Source of the DNA: Daphnia pulex
Lineage: Eukaryota; Arthropoda; Branchiopoda; Diplostraca; Daphniidae
NCBI RefSeq assembly: GCF_021134715.1
Contig: NC_060023.1
Location: 10,416,001-10,480,000, forward strand
DNA: 64,000 nt
Direction of reading: 5' to 3'
Part shown: one piece after another, positions 46,924 to 59,647 of the stretch
How positions within the stretch are numbered: the first letter of the stretch is position 1
Layout: each line of letters opens with the position of its first letter
The notes under the pieces: generated by a model
Databases searched by the model: none
Told to the model about the DNA's origin: nothing
What the model saw: only the letters and a program-made list of their open reading frames with translations
Made by a program: the position numbers and the translations under genes

Positions 46924-49383
46924 AGCACATTGATAAAGTGAGATTTACCTCATCACTAGTGAATGCTGATACCAAGAGGCTACTGGGGTTGTTGATTGAA
47001 GATGTCCGATTCACAAGAGATATTGCAGTGTTAACAGCAAGACATCACTTCAAGCCACTGTTCCAAACCCAGTTGAAACAAATAGAGTTAATCTGCTTGA
47101 AAAAATTTTACCCATTCTGACATCATTTGTTCAGGTAGGTGGAAATGTTAGTTTTGAACCATGTGATCAAATAAATTAAACCTCACTTTTTAATTGTTAG
47201 TTTATGTGTGTCTCCATAAGCAATGTGACTATAGTAGCCCAGTTGAACAACAACAAGTTGGTCCATGCTTCTGTTAACAATCTGAGTTTAGACGGAAGCA
47301 TTTTACCACGCTCACAGATATTGCACTCTGTTGTCTGATAGATGTGTTTTCATGTCAACTTCTTCAGACCGTAGCTTCTACTGAAAGGTATTTTTCTTTG
47401 TAGTACTACCAAATCACCGTAACTGATTTAACACTATATCAATCTAGAGATGGAAAGGTCAACCAGCAATCACAATTTGCCGAATCACGAACGAAAACTT
47501 GGAGCCGTGTTTAGCAGAATTTTCAGTTGGAGTTCAAACAGAAATTCTCGTTGACCCAGTTTTACCGGCCATCACGGTAAGTGTAATTGAATAATTATTG
47601 TGTTGCGTATTCTTAATTGTTCAAATTAAGGTCATCCAAGAACTAGTTTCGAGTTGAATTTGCCACGCTGCGCATTACTATTCGACGGCCATTCCATCAT
47701 TGAAGCTGAAGGATTAAATTGGAAGCTAGCTGATAACGATCTTGATCTCAAACAAGAAAGAATCAGTTTCGATTGCGAGGTAACTATTTTCGTAAAATGT
47801 GATTTTTCCTTCGTGAAAACGGTTATTTAACTTTGATTACATCACATAATAAAGGCTGCCACAATCCACAAACAAATGTGGGCTGGTCAGCATTGTCCAT
47901 TTGTGCGTTTGCTTCCCCTACCGTTACCAGTTTTCCGAAGCCTGCCAACAGGAGATGGTGAGCGTCTTCAAGTGGCTAAAATCGCTGCACAAAAAGCCTC
48001 GGCTTCCTGGACAAATAGAGCCACTTTATCGTGACGTTCGTCTGTCAGTTGCACTATTTTCTATGGTGCTCTGTGACGACCCATTTGAGGTCAAGCTCCG
48101 TGATAACTACGAACTGCGCGAAGATTAATTTCGTGAGAGTCTCAAACGTAAGCGTATGTTGAACGCTAAAATTGAAGAACTCCGAAGAACGCACCCACTT
48201 CTGACGCAAGTAAGTCTCCTAATAAACCTGCACAAGTTTCAGCTAATAACAGTTTCGTTCATAGGGTAAAATTGATGAGCTTTATACAAATCTGGGAGGC
48301 CGAAATGTTGAGATATTTGTTCAGCGAGCGCAACGCATGTACGAGGCGAGGCCGATGAGAACGGCTCTGTTCCGATGGGAAATGGAGCAAGTTGATTTGA
48401 TGGCTTTAGCCGATCCATCTTTCCACGGTTACACCAATGTCGTCCGCAATATCCAGGAGATGGATCCTGACAGCTCGTGGCCTGATGAAGAAATAGATTT
48501 TATTACGCTGTGGTGTCGTGCAGTCCGCGCAACATGTCATCGATGGCGATGTTTACTTCGAGATTTCCCGCAACCGCTTCTCGACATTCACGAATTGCTG
48601 CTCTTTGGTCGACTAGCCGGAGCTGAACAACAGTCTTCCTGGCGAGCTCGACGAATCTGTACTGTTTCTGTAGCGGCCCCCTGGAGTGATGTACAGATCG
48701 AACGTGGAATGAACCAACTGAAATTTTACCATGATTTTTCTTGTGGCGCTGAGAGCTGGCGTCTGGCCTACGGTGCTTGTTGGGAGCCCGTGATAGCCCA
48801 ATGCAATCTAGCATGGGATTTCGTTTCACCTCCTTCAAAAGGTAAAAATTAATTAGAAATAATAATAATAATAATAAACATTAAATTTACGTTTTCCCTA
48901 CGACTAGGATCCTAGTCCAGCTTTGCCTTTTTGGGATAAAATTCGTCTACTCCTCCACGGTCCAGTTTACGTTGTCTGTTCAACAATTAACTCTACTACT
49001 CCACACATCACTTGATCCTTATAATTCCACTGAAGAGATGGAGCTAACTTGGACCGATTTGGCAATGGATTGGACTAATGCCAATTTTATCCTAAAAGGT
49101 ATTGAATAGTTTCGTTCTTATTCATCGACTTTCAAAATTAATTCATTCGAGTTGTTGCGTTTAGGCGAATTCAACGTCTATGTCAGGACGGCTTCCAAAT
49201 ACGATGATTGTCGTCTTTTGCATTTACCTCGACTGAAGCTGACCATCGGGCTGACCTGGCATTGTTTGGCCGATCCCAACGAACATCTCGCTGATACAGC
49301 CCTGTGCTCCCGATCGAATTCCAGAATACTCGAGCAATCAGGAGCACGATTTAACGTCCGAGTTCGAGTGGGGCAAATGGAAA
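46924..49383 (+). pseudogene. BLTP2: hobbit/BLTP2 fragment, unit D
   Basis: Same exons and lesions (TAA at 48126-48128). A few private changes: RRICTV for RRTCTV near 48654, a longer AAT run near 48862, and substitutions near 48940-49030. It is the last hobbit copy; none follows ankyrin copy E. Confidence 0.85.
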
Positions 49384-49932
49384 TTTCCTACGTAGTGAAT
49401 TGCCACTTCAAATTCATAACCCTCGTCTCTAAAGGTGTGACAGGCCCCACCAAATTTGTAATGTTTTTCGAGAACTAGGACTTTCATTCCAGCTTTGCTG
49501 AGAAGGGTTGCTGCGGTCATTCCTACATTACATAAGACATTATTAAACATGCTGACGTATATTAATTTAACGGGGAAAAGGATTAATCGCACCTCCTATT
49601 CCCGAACCGATAACAATTGCGTCCCAATTCTTCTCTGTCGCCAGCTGCTTAGTGAAGGCTGTAAAATCACCAGAAACAAATCAAATTAAAATACAGACCC
49701 ATTTTTACGAGTAAGGTGGATTTAAAGAGACTTCTTTTCATGACTTGATTTCGTTTGGTATGATCAGTTTCTAATGGAGTCACTGGCCTTTTCGTATCTT
49801 TAGCAGAAGGCGATTTCCACTTTCCGGAATTCGAATTTTCAGGCGAATCGAACATCGAAGAAATATTTTTTCACGAAATAACAAATTACGACTGCGAAAA
49901 TTATCCCAATTTGATGTTGCACGTTGGAAAGA
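49384..49932 (-). pseudogene. Retinol-saturase 5' fragment, D/E junction (mosaic)
   Basis: Same fragment and 7-bp duplication. Exon 2 (about 49600-49660) reads ACCGATAACAATTGCG and GCTGCTTAGTGAAGG as in the intact gene at 14733-14790. Copies A-C have ACCGGTTAGAATTGCG and GCTGCGTGGTGAAAG. It is thus a mosaic between array and intact-gene types. Confidence 0.85.
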
Positions 49933-50866
49933 ATAATTGTCTGAATGAGTATAATTGTCTGCATGCGTCGGCTGTTGTGGATCACTTGCAACTAACTTAA
50001 AAAATTATGATTGGAAATATTTACACTTTCTTGCTTCAATACCAGTTTTTGTCCAAAGGGGTTTGTTGGCATCATTCTGGAGTAAAATCACTTTAACAGG
50101 AGATGGTGTTCAATTTCCTTTTTATGCTTAAAATGTCATTTTTATGTAGTTGAACTGCGTTTGAAAGGAAAAGATATTCTTGAACGAATTGGTATTCATT
50201 TTCACTAAATAGTCGTCAGAAACTGGAAATAGTTGTATTATACAGGACGCAGCGCGTTTTCTGTTTCCCAATATAGAAATTCCTCACTGTAAGCAATTTG
50301 CAGTCAATATTAGTCTCTATTTCACATGGGACATGAATATAAAATCATATTTGAATGCGCTTCGATTTCTCTCTAGGGATGTAGGGTACCTCGGGTACAA
50401 ATTGGTGCCGCATTCTCGCCCAAATTAAGTCCTATAATACTATTTTGTTCGATTTTGTTTCAATTAAAAAAAAGGTAACGCGCTTGAGATCAAATTTATG
50501 TTTCACTCTGACATTTATGTACATTCCAAATCTCCAATAGTTGAATAAAAAAACCGAAAATGTGTTCATAAATTTTTACAACTTTAAAAACTAAAATCTC
50601 TTAGGCTATAATTTGCGCAAAAATTGAATAAAAAGAAAAAAAATTAGGAGATGACCGCCCAATGTAGAAGAAATTTCATGACTTTTAGCCAATTGCTTAC
50701 GTGTAGCCTCCGTTTAGTTTAACTATTTTCGGAAACCGTACGATAATTAAGACAAACACTGTGGTTTCAAGACAGCATTTGCCACCAATTGCCAATTGCC
50801 GATTGCCGAAAAGTCTTCTCATCTTTTATCATCATCATGTCTAATAACACGAGCCCGAGTGAGAAA

Positions 50867-50953
50867 GTAGTTATGCTTCCCATGAGAGTCGAACACAAGT
50901 GCCGTGTCATTCTGTGACAATTCACGAAGACTTAACTGACTCACCCACCCGAC
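50867..50953 (-). tRNA. tRNA-like relic, unit E
   Basis: Copy of the relic at 27177-27263. Confidence 0.35.
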
Positions 50954-51807
50954 TTAATGTAGTACCATAAAAAGGCAAATTTTGTTGGTATTAGGAGATG
51001 ATTGGCAGCTGTTTACATACTTATTTCAAAATTTAAAGTTCATTATTATCGTTTGTTGATTGATTGCAGGGCACATAGTATTGCTTGCGACACACCATTT
51101 TCTACAGTTGTCAATCATCATGACATGCTCGCCGTCGTATATAAAGACAAAATCACAAGTAAAATTAATCTAAAAAAATTTAAATAAATAAACCAAAGAA
51201 AAATTATTCTTTCGACATAGCCATTTTTTAAACATTTCTATGCTCCTATTGGCTAGCGTATAATTTCTCTGTAAGATTGGGACTAATATACCATTTGTCA
51301 TAGTTAGGGAAACGTTTTAAAAGAGATTATTTGAATTTGAATGATTTACAAAATTTGGTTGAATCTCGGTTACCATAGAAACGAAGCAGACAAAAACCAT
51401 TTCATTTTCAAAACGGTTAAAGAACCCTTAGTCCTGACCTGACCGTCCTGACATTTCTCTGACACACAAATAAAAATAAATTATTTCTGGGTTTTAACAT
51501 AGTTCTAAATAAATTTCTTAATATTCAGTCAATTCCTATCCTTGTGGTTCAGTTTTCAAAATTGTTTTTCAAATCTTACAGGTCTGTGATGATCGAAGAC
51601 TCGAATCCATCACCATCTATCCTTTTTTTTCGTGTTTGCTACCACCCTATTAGTAATTTTTTATTATGTTAAAATGTTTTTATTTTCCCTTAAACTCCAA
51701 TAGCTCTGAAACAAAAACAGTGAAACAAAACAAGTAAACAAAACAACGGATAAATTGCTAAATAATGAACAATTTGGCAACGGTTAAAATTTAAAATTCA
51801 AATTCAG

Positions 51808-51821
51808 CCACCAGGGGGACT
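51808..51821 (+). promoter_or_regulatory. CTCF-like motif, unit E
   Basis: CCACCAGGGGGACT is preserved although the following bases (51826-51850) differ from the other units. Confidence 0.3.
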
Positions 51822-52058
51822 TCAGCTGTATTGGCATTGGCAACAGCAGCTCAAGGACGAGGAAAAAACCGTTAGAAAGTTTCTCGTACTTGTGCCAGGC
51901 AGACATCGTCAATCAGAGCTCAAGAATCTTAGTTGAAATCTCGTAAAATTTAAACTTTTTCTACTTCAGAATTGTTTTCTTCTTACTTCAAACACGGTAA
52001 GCCTCTATTTTCTAATTGTTTAGTACAATTACTTACCTAGTTTTGCAAAAATTGGTAG

Positions 52059-52320
52059 AAGAATCAAGTTCATCTCCCACCATTTTGAAGACTGCTTCCA
52101 ATTTATCTTCCACATAGCTGGGATTTGTTCCTACTGAATGTTTGTTTCTTCTAACGACAACAAGGTAAACCTTTTTTTCCCTAATTTTGTATAAATAATA
52201 ACTTGGTTTTTGTAAATTTTTTTAGGAGAATCAAGTACATTTCCCACGGTATTCGAAGACTGCTTCCAATTGATCTTCCATCTAGCTGGCATTTGTTTTA
52301 TTATTCCAGCAAATCAGCAG
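52059..52320 (+). other. Duplicated leader exons, unit E
   Basis: Mini-exon pair retained with conserved borders at TTGGTAG/AAGAATC, AACAAG/GTAAAC and CAGCAG/GTATTT. Confidence 0.45.
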
Positions 52321-52424
52321 GTATTTATCGCATGAAATTCTTCCTTGTATGTGTACTAAAATTTTAAATTTCTCAGAACAGTACTGACTACAGACCGTCT
52401 GACCAACCCAAAGCACGGAAGAAG

Positions 52425-54014
52425 ATGGGTTCTAAAAGGAAAGCTGATGATGTGACACCTGAATGTCAGGAACATAGTAATCCCGCTAAGAAAAGGAAGA
52501 ATGATGTTGAATCTCTTCTGCTTGAAGTTGAAAACCAGAATGTGGCTTTCTTGAAGTATTTGGTTGAACAAGGAACTGGCAACTTCCCGTTGAGTGAACA
52601 GTGGAGATTAGTATTCATTCCTGCCCTATCTGACACCACTATTTCAGACCAGATCTTTCATATCCTCAAGAAGAAGTACCCAGACATCGACCTCATGAAA
52701 AAGAAAGAGAAGACAAAAAACCCTGATTGTATGATTCTACCACGCGACGCTGATACAGAGCAGCTCATTGAAGTACTGGAGCTGGTCGGCGCTGCGTGTG
52801 TTTTTTATGGGAATTTGAGTGATCGAAAATACGGCTGGAGCTGCTGGTATAAAGCCACGAATCTGCGAGAAGGCAATGCCATTCCGAAGTCTACTTTTCT
52901 TCAATCTGAAAACCTAAAACTTGCTATGAGGAAAAAACTTGAATTCCATACTGTTCAACAATTGGAAAAATTGCTTCGGCAGAGGCGAACGCACTGGTCG
53001 ACTCAAGCAATCTTCACTTGTCTACGTATTTCGAAGAAGTGTGACTGCTATCCGAATAGATTCATCGTCTACAATTTCTTCAAATCCGCTCTTCAAGGAT
53101 GGGGGGACAGAAACTTGCCCCGTCAGCGGGCTTTCGCCCTATCCATTCACCTGTTTGAGCTCTTTGGAGAAACAGAGTTTTTGGACACTTTAGTAGAAAA
53201 TGAAAAGAACTTGGAAGATGTTCCACAGTCAACTTTAACCGAATTCTTCAACACCCTGAGGGACCCACAACGGATTCAAGAACTGGCTACAGTATTGACA
53301 TTTGACCGTTTGATGACTTCTCTGGTTTTCTCTTTCGTATACCAGGTGAAAGTTCACAAACACGCTCGAAATGATCAAATCAAAATCAAAGATTATACGA
53401 TCAAATCAAAAGCCGACAAGCTTGAAGAAATTTCACAGCTGATTCTTGTTATTCTCAAACTGATGGTGTCAATTCCGATAACGAAGACTCAGAGAAGACA
53501 ACTGAAGAATAAGCTAGCGCTCTACATAAACATCTATGAATTCAAGCGGGTATCTCAAAAACCAAACCTCTTGCTTAGAGTATGCACGTCTCACCAAGGA
53601 ACACCCAACGAGTTCAAGCTGATCAAGTTGTTGCTGAAAGCAGGAGCGGATCCCAATGCTGTAGATCAACAACGCTGCAGCCCTCTTCATCTGCTGGCAA
53701 AAAGTGAACATCTCTCCTCTCATTCGTGGAAGAATCCTTCTTACTCTACTCGTGCTGAAAACTTCACTGCCATCGTTCGAGTTATCTTTGATGGAAGATT
53801 CCATCAAGATCAAGTCAATCTAAGTGGCCAATCAGCATTGGAGTGTCTAAAACCTCTTTCGAGCTATCCACATGCTGAGCTAAGCCGACTGGTAGGCAAT
53901 TTCTCGCAGGGTGTTCGTCCGTTATCTTGCATCGCAGCGAAAGAAGTTCGAAGGAATCAACTCCCCTGTGAAGCTTCACCTATGACCGTTCAGTCTATGG
54001 TTTTGCAGCACTAG
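52425..54014 (+). CDS. Ankyrin-repeat protein, copy E (529 aa)
   Basis: Most diverged copy. N-terminus MGSKRKADDVTPECQEHSNP with KKRK near 23. It matches the others closely over about residues 55-105, then differs in patches: HTVQQLEKLLRQ, FKSALQGWGDRNLPRQRAFA, LFELFGETEFLDTLVENEKN and SIPITKTQRRQLKNKL. The ankyrin core KLIKLLLKAGADPNAVDQQR is unchanged. The loop after it is recast (KSEHLSSHSWKNPSYS). The tail PLSCIAAKEVRR is intact and is the best BC-box match of the five, with Val in the last hydrophobic position. The frame is fully open. Confidence 0.85.
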   Translation: MGSKRKADDVTPECQEHSNPAKKRKNDVESLLLEVENQNVAFLKYLVEQGTGNFPLSEQWRLVFIPALSDTTISDQIFHILKKKYPDIDLMKKKEKTKNPDCMILPRDADTEQLIEVLELVGAACVFYGNLSDRKYGWSCWYKATNLREGNAIPKSTFLQSENLKLAMRKKLEFHTVQQLEKLLRQRRTHWSTQAIFTCLRISKKCDCYPNRFIVYNFFKSALQGWGDRNLPRQRAFALSIHLFELFGETEFLDTLVENEKNLEDVPQSTLTEFFNTLRDPQRIQELATVLTFDRLMTSLVFSFVYQVKVHKHARNDQIKIKDYTIKSKADKLEEISQLILVILKLMVSIPITKTQRRQLKNKLALYINIYEFKRVSQKPNLLLRVCTSHQGTPNEFKLIKLLLKAGADPNAVDQQRCSPLHLLAKSEHLSSHSWKNPSYSTRAENFTAIVRVIFDGRFHQDQVNLSGQSALECLKPLSSYPHAELSRLVGNFSQGVRPLSCIAAKEVRRNQLPCEASPMTVQSMVLQH

Positions 54015-54260
54015 TTCGTTTCGATACTGCTGGAGCCTAGAATTGTTTCCCTTTTTGGCATCTACATTTACCATTCCGAAATTTCAAATTTGTCGTATTG
54101 TTACTTGTTTTTCGTTTGCATCGAATAACAACCTTTGCTTGTGAATAAAAAAACGAGTTAATAACTTATTATCTGAAATTTTAGATCTATTTCTTGCACT
54201 TTGTCTTAAACTATTTGAACAAATCTCAAAGTCGAAAATTACATGCCACGAAGAACCTAT

Positions 54261-54699
54261 AAATAATGGTATTACATACAAAAATTTCAGAAAAACCGCC
54301 TTAAAAAAGTTAAATTCTGTTGTTTCACCAGGTGGCAGATCGATATTTCAGTTTTTCGGATTATCGGGGGACGGGATCTACATGCAGTCTTCATGTCAGC
54401 AGCCTACAGCCAAGAATTGAATGCAAATCAGCATTAATTCCATCATGACATGCATTATGCATGTCGCCAAAAGTAATCAAGTTTTCTTGTCTATGGGTCA
54501 CTGCATGTAGTAATAATCATTTTCCATGCATTTTCCTTTTTGCCATTAGTTACAGCACAGACAACGGAGGTTTTTGGTCTGTGGTTACATTTTTAATATC
54601 CCTTCGATTCGAGAGTCTTGCCACTCAGCAAGTGGTCAATGTGTAGTACGTACTGTACAATAATGTTAAGTTCGACCCTAGCATCAGGAAGATCAGCGT
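54261..54699. other. Right border of the array, no gene seen
   Basis: Sequence unrelated to the units, with no supported gene. It holds a CTCF-like site at 54325-54338. Confidence 0.5.
54325..54338 (+). promoter_or_regulatory. CTCF-like motif at the array's right border
   Basis: TCACCAGGTGGCAG differs from CCASYAGRKGGCRS only at the first base, a stronger match than the sites inside the units. It lies about 65 bases beyond the end of array homology. Confidence 0.35.
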
Positions 54700-55270
54700 T
54701 ATATTCTACTCCTTTTTAGAAAATCTATATAAGTTTTCTTTTTCTTTAGTTTGCATATTTTGTTAATGTAATTTGAATTTCCTAGTTATGAAATTAAAAA
54801 TTACATCACCATATAGGCTAACATAAATTAAATTGTGCTAATCTAAAGTTAATATTTAACTTAATTTTTTTAATAAAATTATAGAGTAGCGGGGCTGAGT
54901 CGGATAAGTTATGATAAATTGCCCTCTAGCACAATGTGGTACTCGTGTTCGACTCTCGTGGGAGGCATAGCTAATTTCTTACTCGGGCTCGTATTTATTA
55001 TTTAAGGAGATGTTGCAAAGATGTTGATGCCTTTCGGCTATCGTTGACACCGGCGTGTGTCTCAATTATCGTATCCATTCTGATTCTTGGTTTGGTTAAC
55101 ACTAAACGGAGACTGCGAAAACGATGGAAATTCATTACGCTGTACCAGTCCATTGAGATTTCTTCAACATCTGGCGATCATCTCCTAACGATTTTCTTTT
55201 TAGTCAATTTTTCGCGCAAATACTTACATTAAGCTATAAGTTGTAAAAAGAAAAATGAGGAGATGATTTG
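54700..55270 (+). repeat. Right-flank copy of the tRNA-headed segment
   Basis: Direct copy of 17330-17960, so the array is bracketed by related segments. It runs straight into the upstream region of the CYP4 gene at 55541. Confidence 0.75.
54886..54973 (+). tRNA. tRNA-like relic, right flank
   Basis: GTAGCGGGGCTGAGTCGG (A-box-like) and TGTTCGACTCTCG (B-box-like), close to 17554-17642. The 3' end is GCTAA, so the last acceptor pair is lost. Confidence 0.4.
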
Positions 55271-55540
55271 TATGTACATTTCCCTATGGTATGTTTCCCT
55301 TTCGATTTTGTATAACATTTCCGTGTGGGTTTTTCGGATGAAAAATCAACGTCGGTATTAACGAAGGAGAGGTAAATTATTCCCATGTGGCAATTGAATT
55401 TATTTTTAACAGTTTTTAAAGCTCATGGGTCTGTAAGATCAAATATTCCAAGACGAAGAAAACCATCAAAGTTCCTTATAATGGGGCCATTAACAGTTTG
55501 TCGTCGTTGATATTCGGATGTGTTTTTCGTAAAGGCAGGA

Positions 55541-57881
<2,341 letters not shown>

Positions 57882-58568
57882 AAAAATGTAGAATTTTTTT
57901 TCATTGTGTGATTAAACAAAAGCTGTTTCAAACTTTATCTCTTCAATTTTGCAACTGTTTAATGTTGTTAAATTACGAAAAGTATCAACACGTTTCCTCG
58001 CTAGTTTCGTATGGTAATACAAAACCTTTTTGTTATTTGACCTTGTCAATTTTGTTTACCCTAACCCCTAATTTTGGTAGAATTTAAATATCTGAAAACA
58101 GAGGAAGGGTATGTAAATGAACGCCCCCTTTTCCTCGATCTTCTCATTTTGAAACGAACTTGAGTGCCGAAAGGTTGTCTGCTGCAGAGTCAGCTGTTTA
58201 ATTTTGTGATAGGTGTGTGTGTAACAGGTTTCTTTTTGGTGTGATGGCGGAAGCTGCCTTTTGTGCTAATTTATTCGTGGTACAAAGGTAACAGATTTAC
58301 TCACTAAAATTCATAAAGAGTCACATTTTGTTATCAAGTATTGATATTGCCTTGCTATCGTTGGTTCTGTTATCACATGACGTTAGTTTACTGAGAATAA
58401 TTGTGGGTGTGATTGAACTCATAGAAAACAAATCTTTTTCCAGTGTTCATGTTAGAAATCTCCTGTGGGAAGTAACGTTGACAGTTCGTGTGCCCAGTCA
58501 ATAAGTTTTACACGTACGTATGTTGTGAGAAAGTCTCTTGACGATTGAAAAATAACCAGTTAATTGTT
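57882..58568. other. Intergenic or leader sequence, no firm gene
   Basis: Contains a short ATG frame with a donor at 58247-58290 (MAEAAFCANLFVVQ, then GTAACA) that could be a leader exon of the small gene to the right. Nothing else stands out. Confidence 0.35.
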
Positions 58569-59058
58569 ATGGACGTTTCCGCGAAAGAATCGGCTGTCTG
58601 TGTCAAGGCACAGCTCTTCCAGGTATGTCCTCCTAGAAACGTTTGTCAAGTGTCGGGTTTTCTCGTTTTGCAGTAAATTTTTAAATTGTTTCAAGAAGTT
58701 ATGACGTTTTAAATCTTTGGGGGTTTGGCCTAGTTCGTCAAAGATTCGTATGAAGGAAACCCATTTCCATTACGTAAAGTTCTAAATTTTAAATTCGGTT
58801 GCCAAGTGTTTTCAATAATCGCCCATCATCTCTCTCAATCGGGTCGTACTTTTCGTGAAGAAAATGAAAGAGGAAATGGAAGAGGATTTCGTAATCATCA
58901 TAATCGTTCTTGTATTGTTTATTTTGGTGGTTATTGTGGCAGTTATGCAATGGTTCATCGATATATGTCGACTTTGTGTCACGTGTTGTTCGACCAGGAA
59001 ATATTCGCCTCAAATGCCGCCGAACATTCCCGTCACTGAAACCATCCTGTGGATTTAA
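58569..59058 (+). CDS. Possible small single-pass membrane protein (about 83 aa)
   Basis: Proposed exons are 58569-58622 (MDVSAKESAVCVKAQLFQ, donor GTATGT) and 58861-59058, joined in phase 0 at an AG preceded by a pyrimidine-rich stretch. Without splicing, the ATG at 58864 gives 64 aa. The second exon has an acidic start (KEEMEEDF), a strong hydrophobic segment VIIIIVLVLFILVVIVAVM, then CRLCVTCC, a juxtamembrane Cys cluster suited to palmitoylation, and a Pro-rich end. I know no family for it. Reality of the gene and its first exon are inference. It lies between two CYP4 genes on the same strand. Confidence 0.4.
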
Positions 59059-59647
59059 TGGGAGGATTTGATCGTATTAAAAACACTCTTCTTTGTTTAA
59101 TGGTTAACGTACACCTTTGTTTTTCTAAAATTATTTAGGTGCACTTAAAATATTGATCGATTGTGCCAGCACGGCGAGTATAGACTCTAGCAGGTAATGC
59201 AACGTGTCATCGCTTCTTTAGACTTATTAGATTATTCAAGGTGCAATACTGATTTTGATTTTGATTGGGAATAGTAGAAAACAAATTTTGACAAGATTAC
59301 CTGCATGCGCTTTCGCTTCTCCGCCGTCAGCCATAATTCGTTATTATTCTTTTATCAAGCAATGCAAAACTGAACGGGATACTAATTCAAATTCTTTTTC
59401 TCATTAGTTAATTTCTACCAAATTTTTGAATTTTGTTTCATTGGCGCAATATTTTTGTAATAAATTTAATCGAATGTTGACGTAATTCACAGCTTTGTTC
59501 CCGTACGCGCTACCAAACAACGTTGCCTTTACATGCTATACTTTGCTTGGGGCTAAACGAATTGATTATTCACGACAGTTCTCCCCCAAAGACCTGAGGG
59601 GAGTCACGTACATTTGTTTATTCTGTTCAGCCCTTGTCAAAGACAGG
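59059..59647. other. Upstream region of the next CYP4 gene
   Basis: No coding gene supported. AG-bounded pieces near 59150-59192 and 59492 could be leader exons. The in-frame ATG at 59495 would add 51 residues lacking any P450 feature, so it is not used as the start. Confidence 0.4.

Larger units (their letters stand above)
41924..49809. repeat. Tandem array unit D (7,886 bp)
   Basis: Fourth unit. It lacks the 12-bp insertion found downstream of the ankyrin gene in B and C, and in its last 500 bases differs from A-C at more sites (49000-49650). Confidence 0.92.
49810..54260. repeat. Tandem array unit E (partial, about 4.45 kb)
   Basis: Last unit. It contains the retinol-saturase upstream piece, tRNA relic, leader exons and ankyrin gene. 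Homology to the spacer after copies A-D fades at about 54260, so the hobbit fragment is absent. It also has the short form of the 140-bp indel. Confidence 0.9.

Noticed and set aside
18080-54260. Array as a purely artificial assembly duplication
   Set aside because: Units carry private differences (140-bp indel in A, 12-bp insertion in B/C, mosaic D, diverged E, single-base changes between B and C), and the edges are distinct. Exact copy number still needs long reads.
59495-59647. Upstream in-frame ATG extending the CYP4 protein by 51 residues
   Set aside because: The extension lacks P450 features, and the membrane anchor begins right after the ATG at 59648, as in the neighbouring genes.
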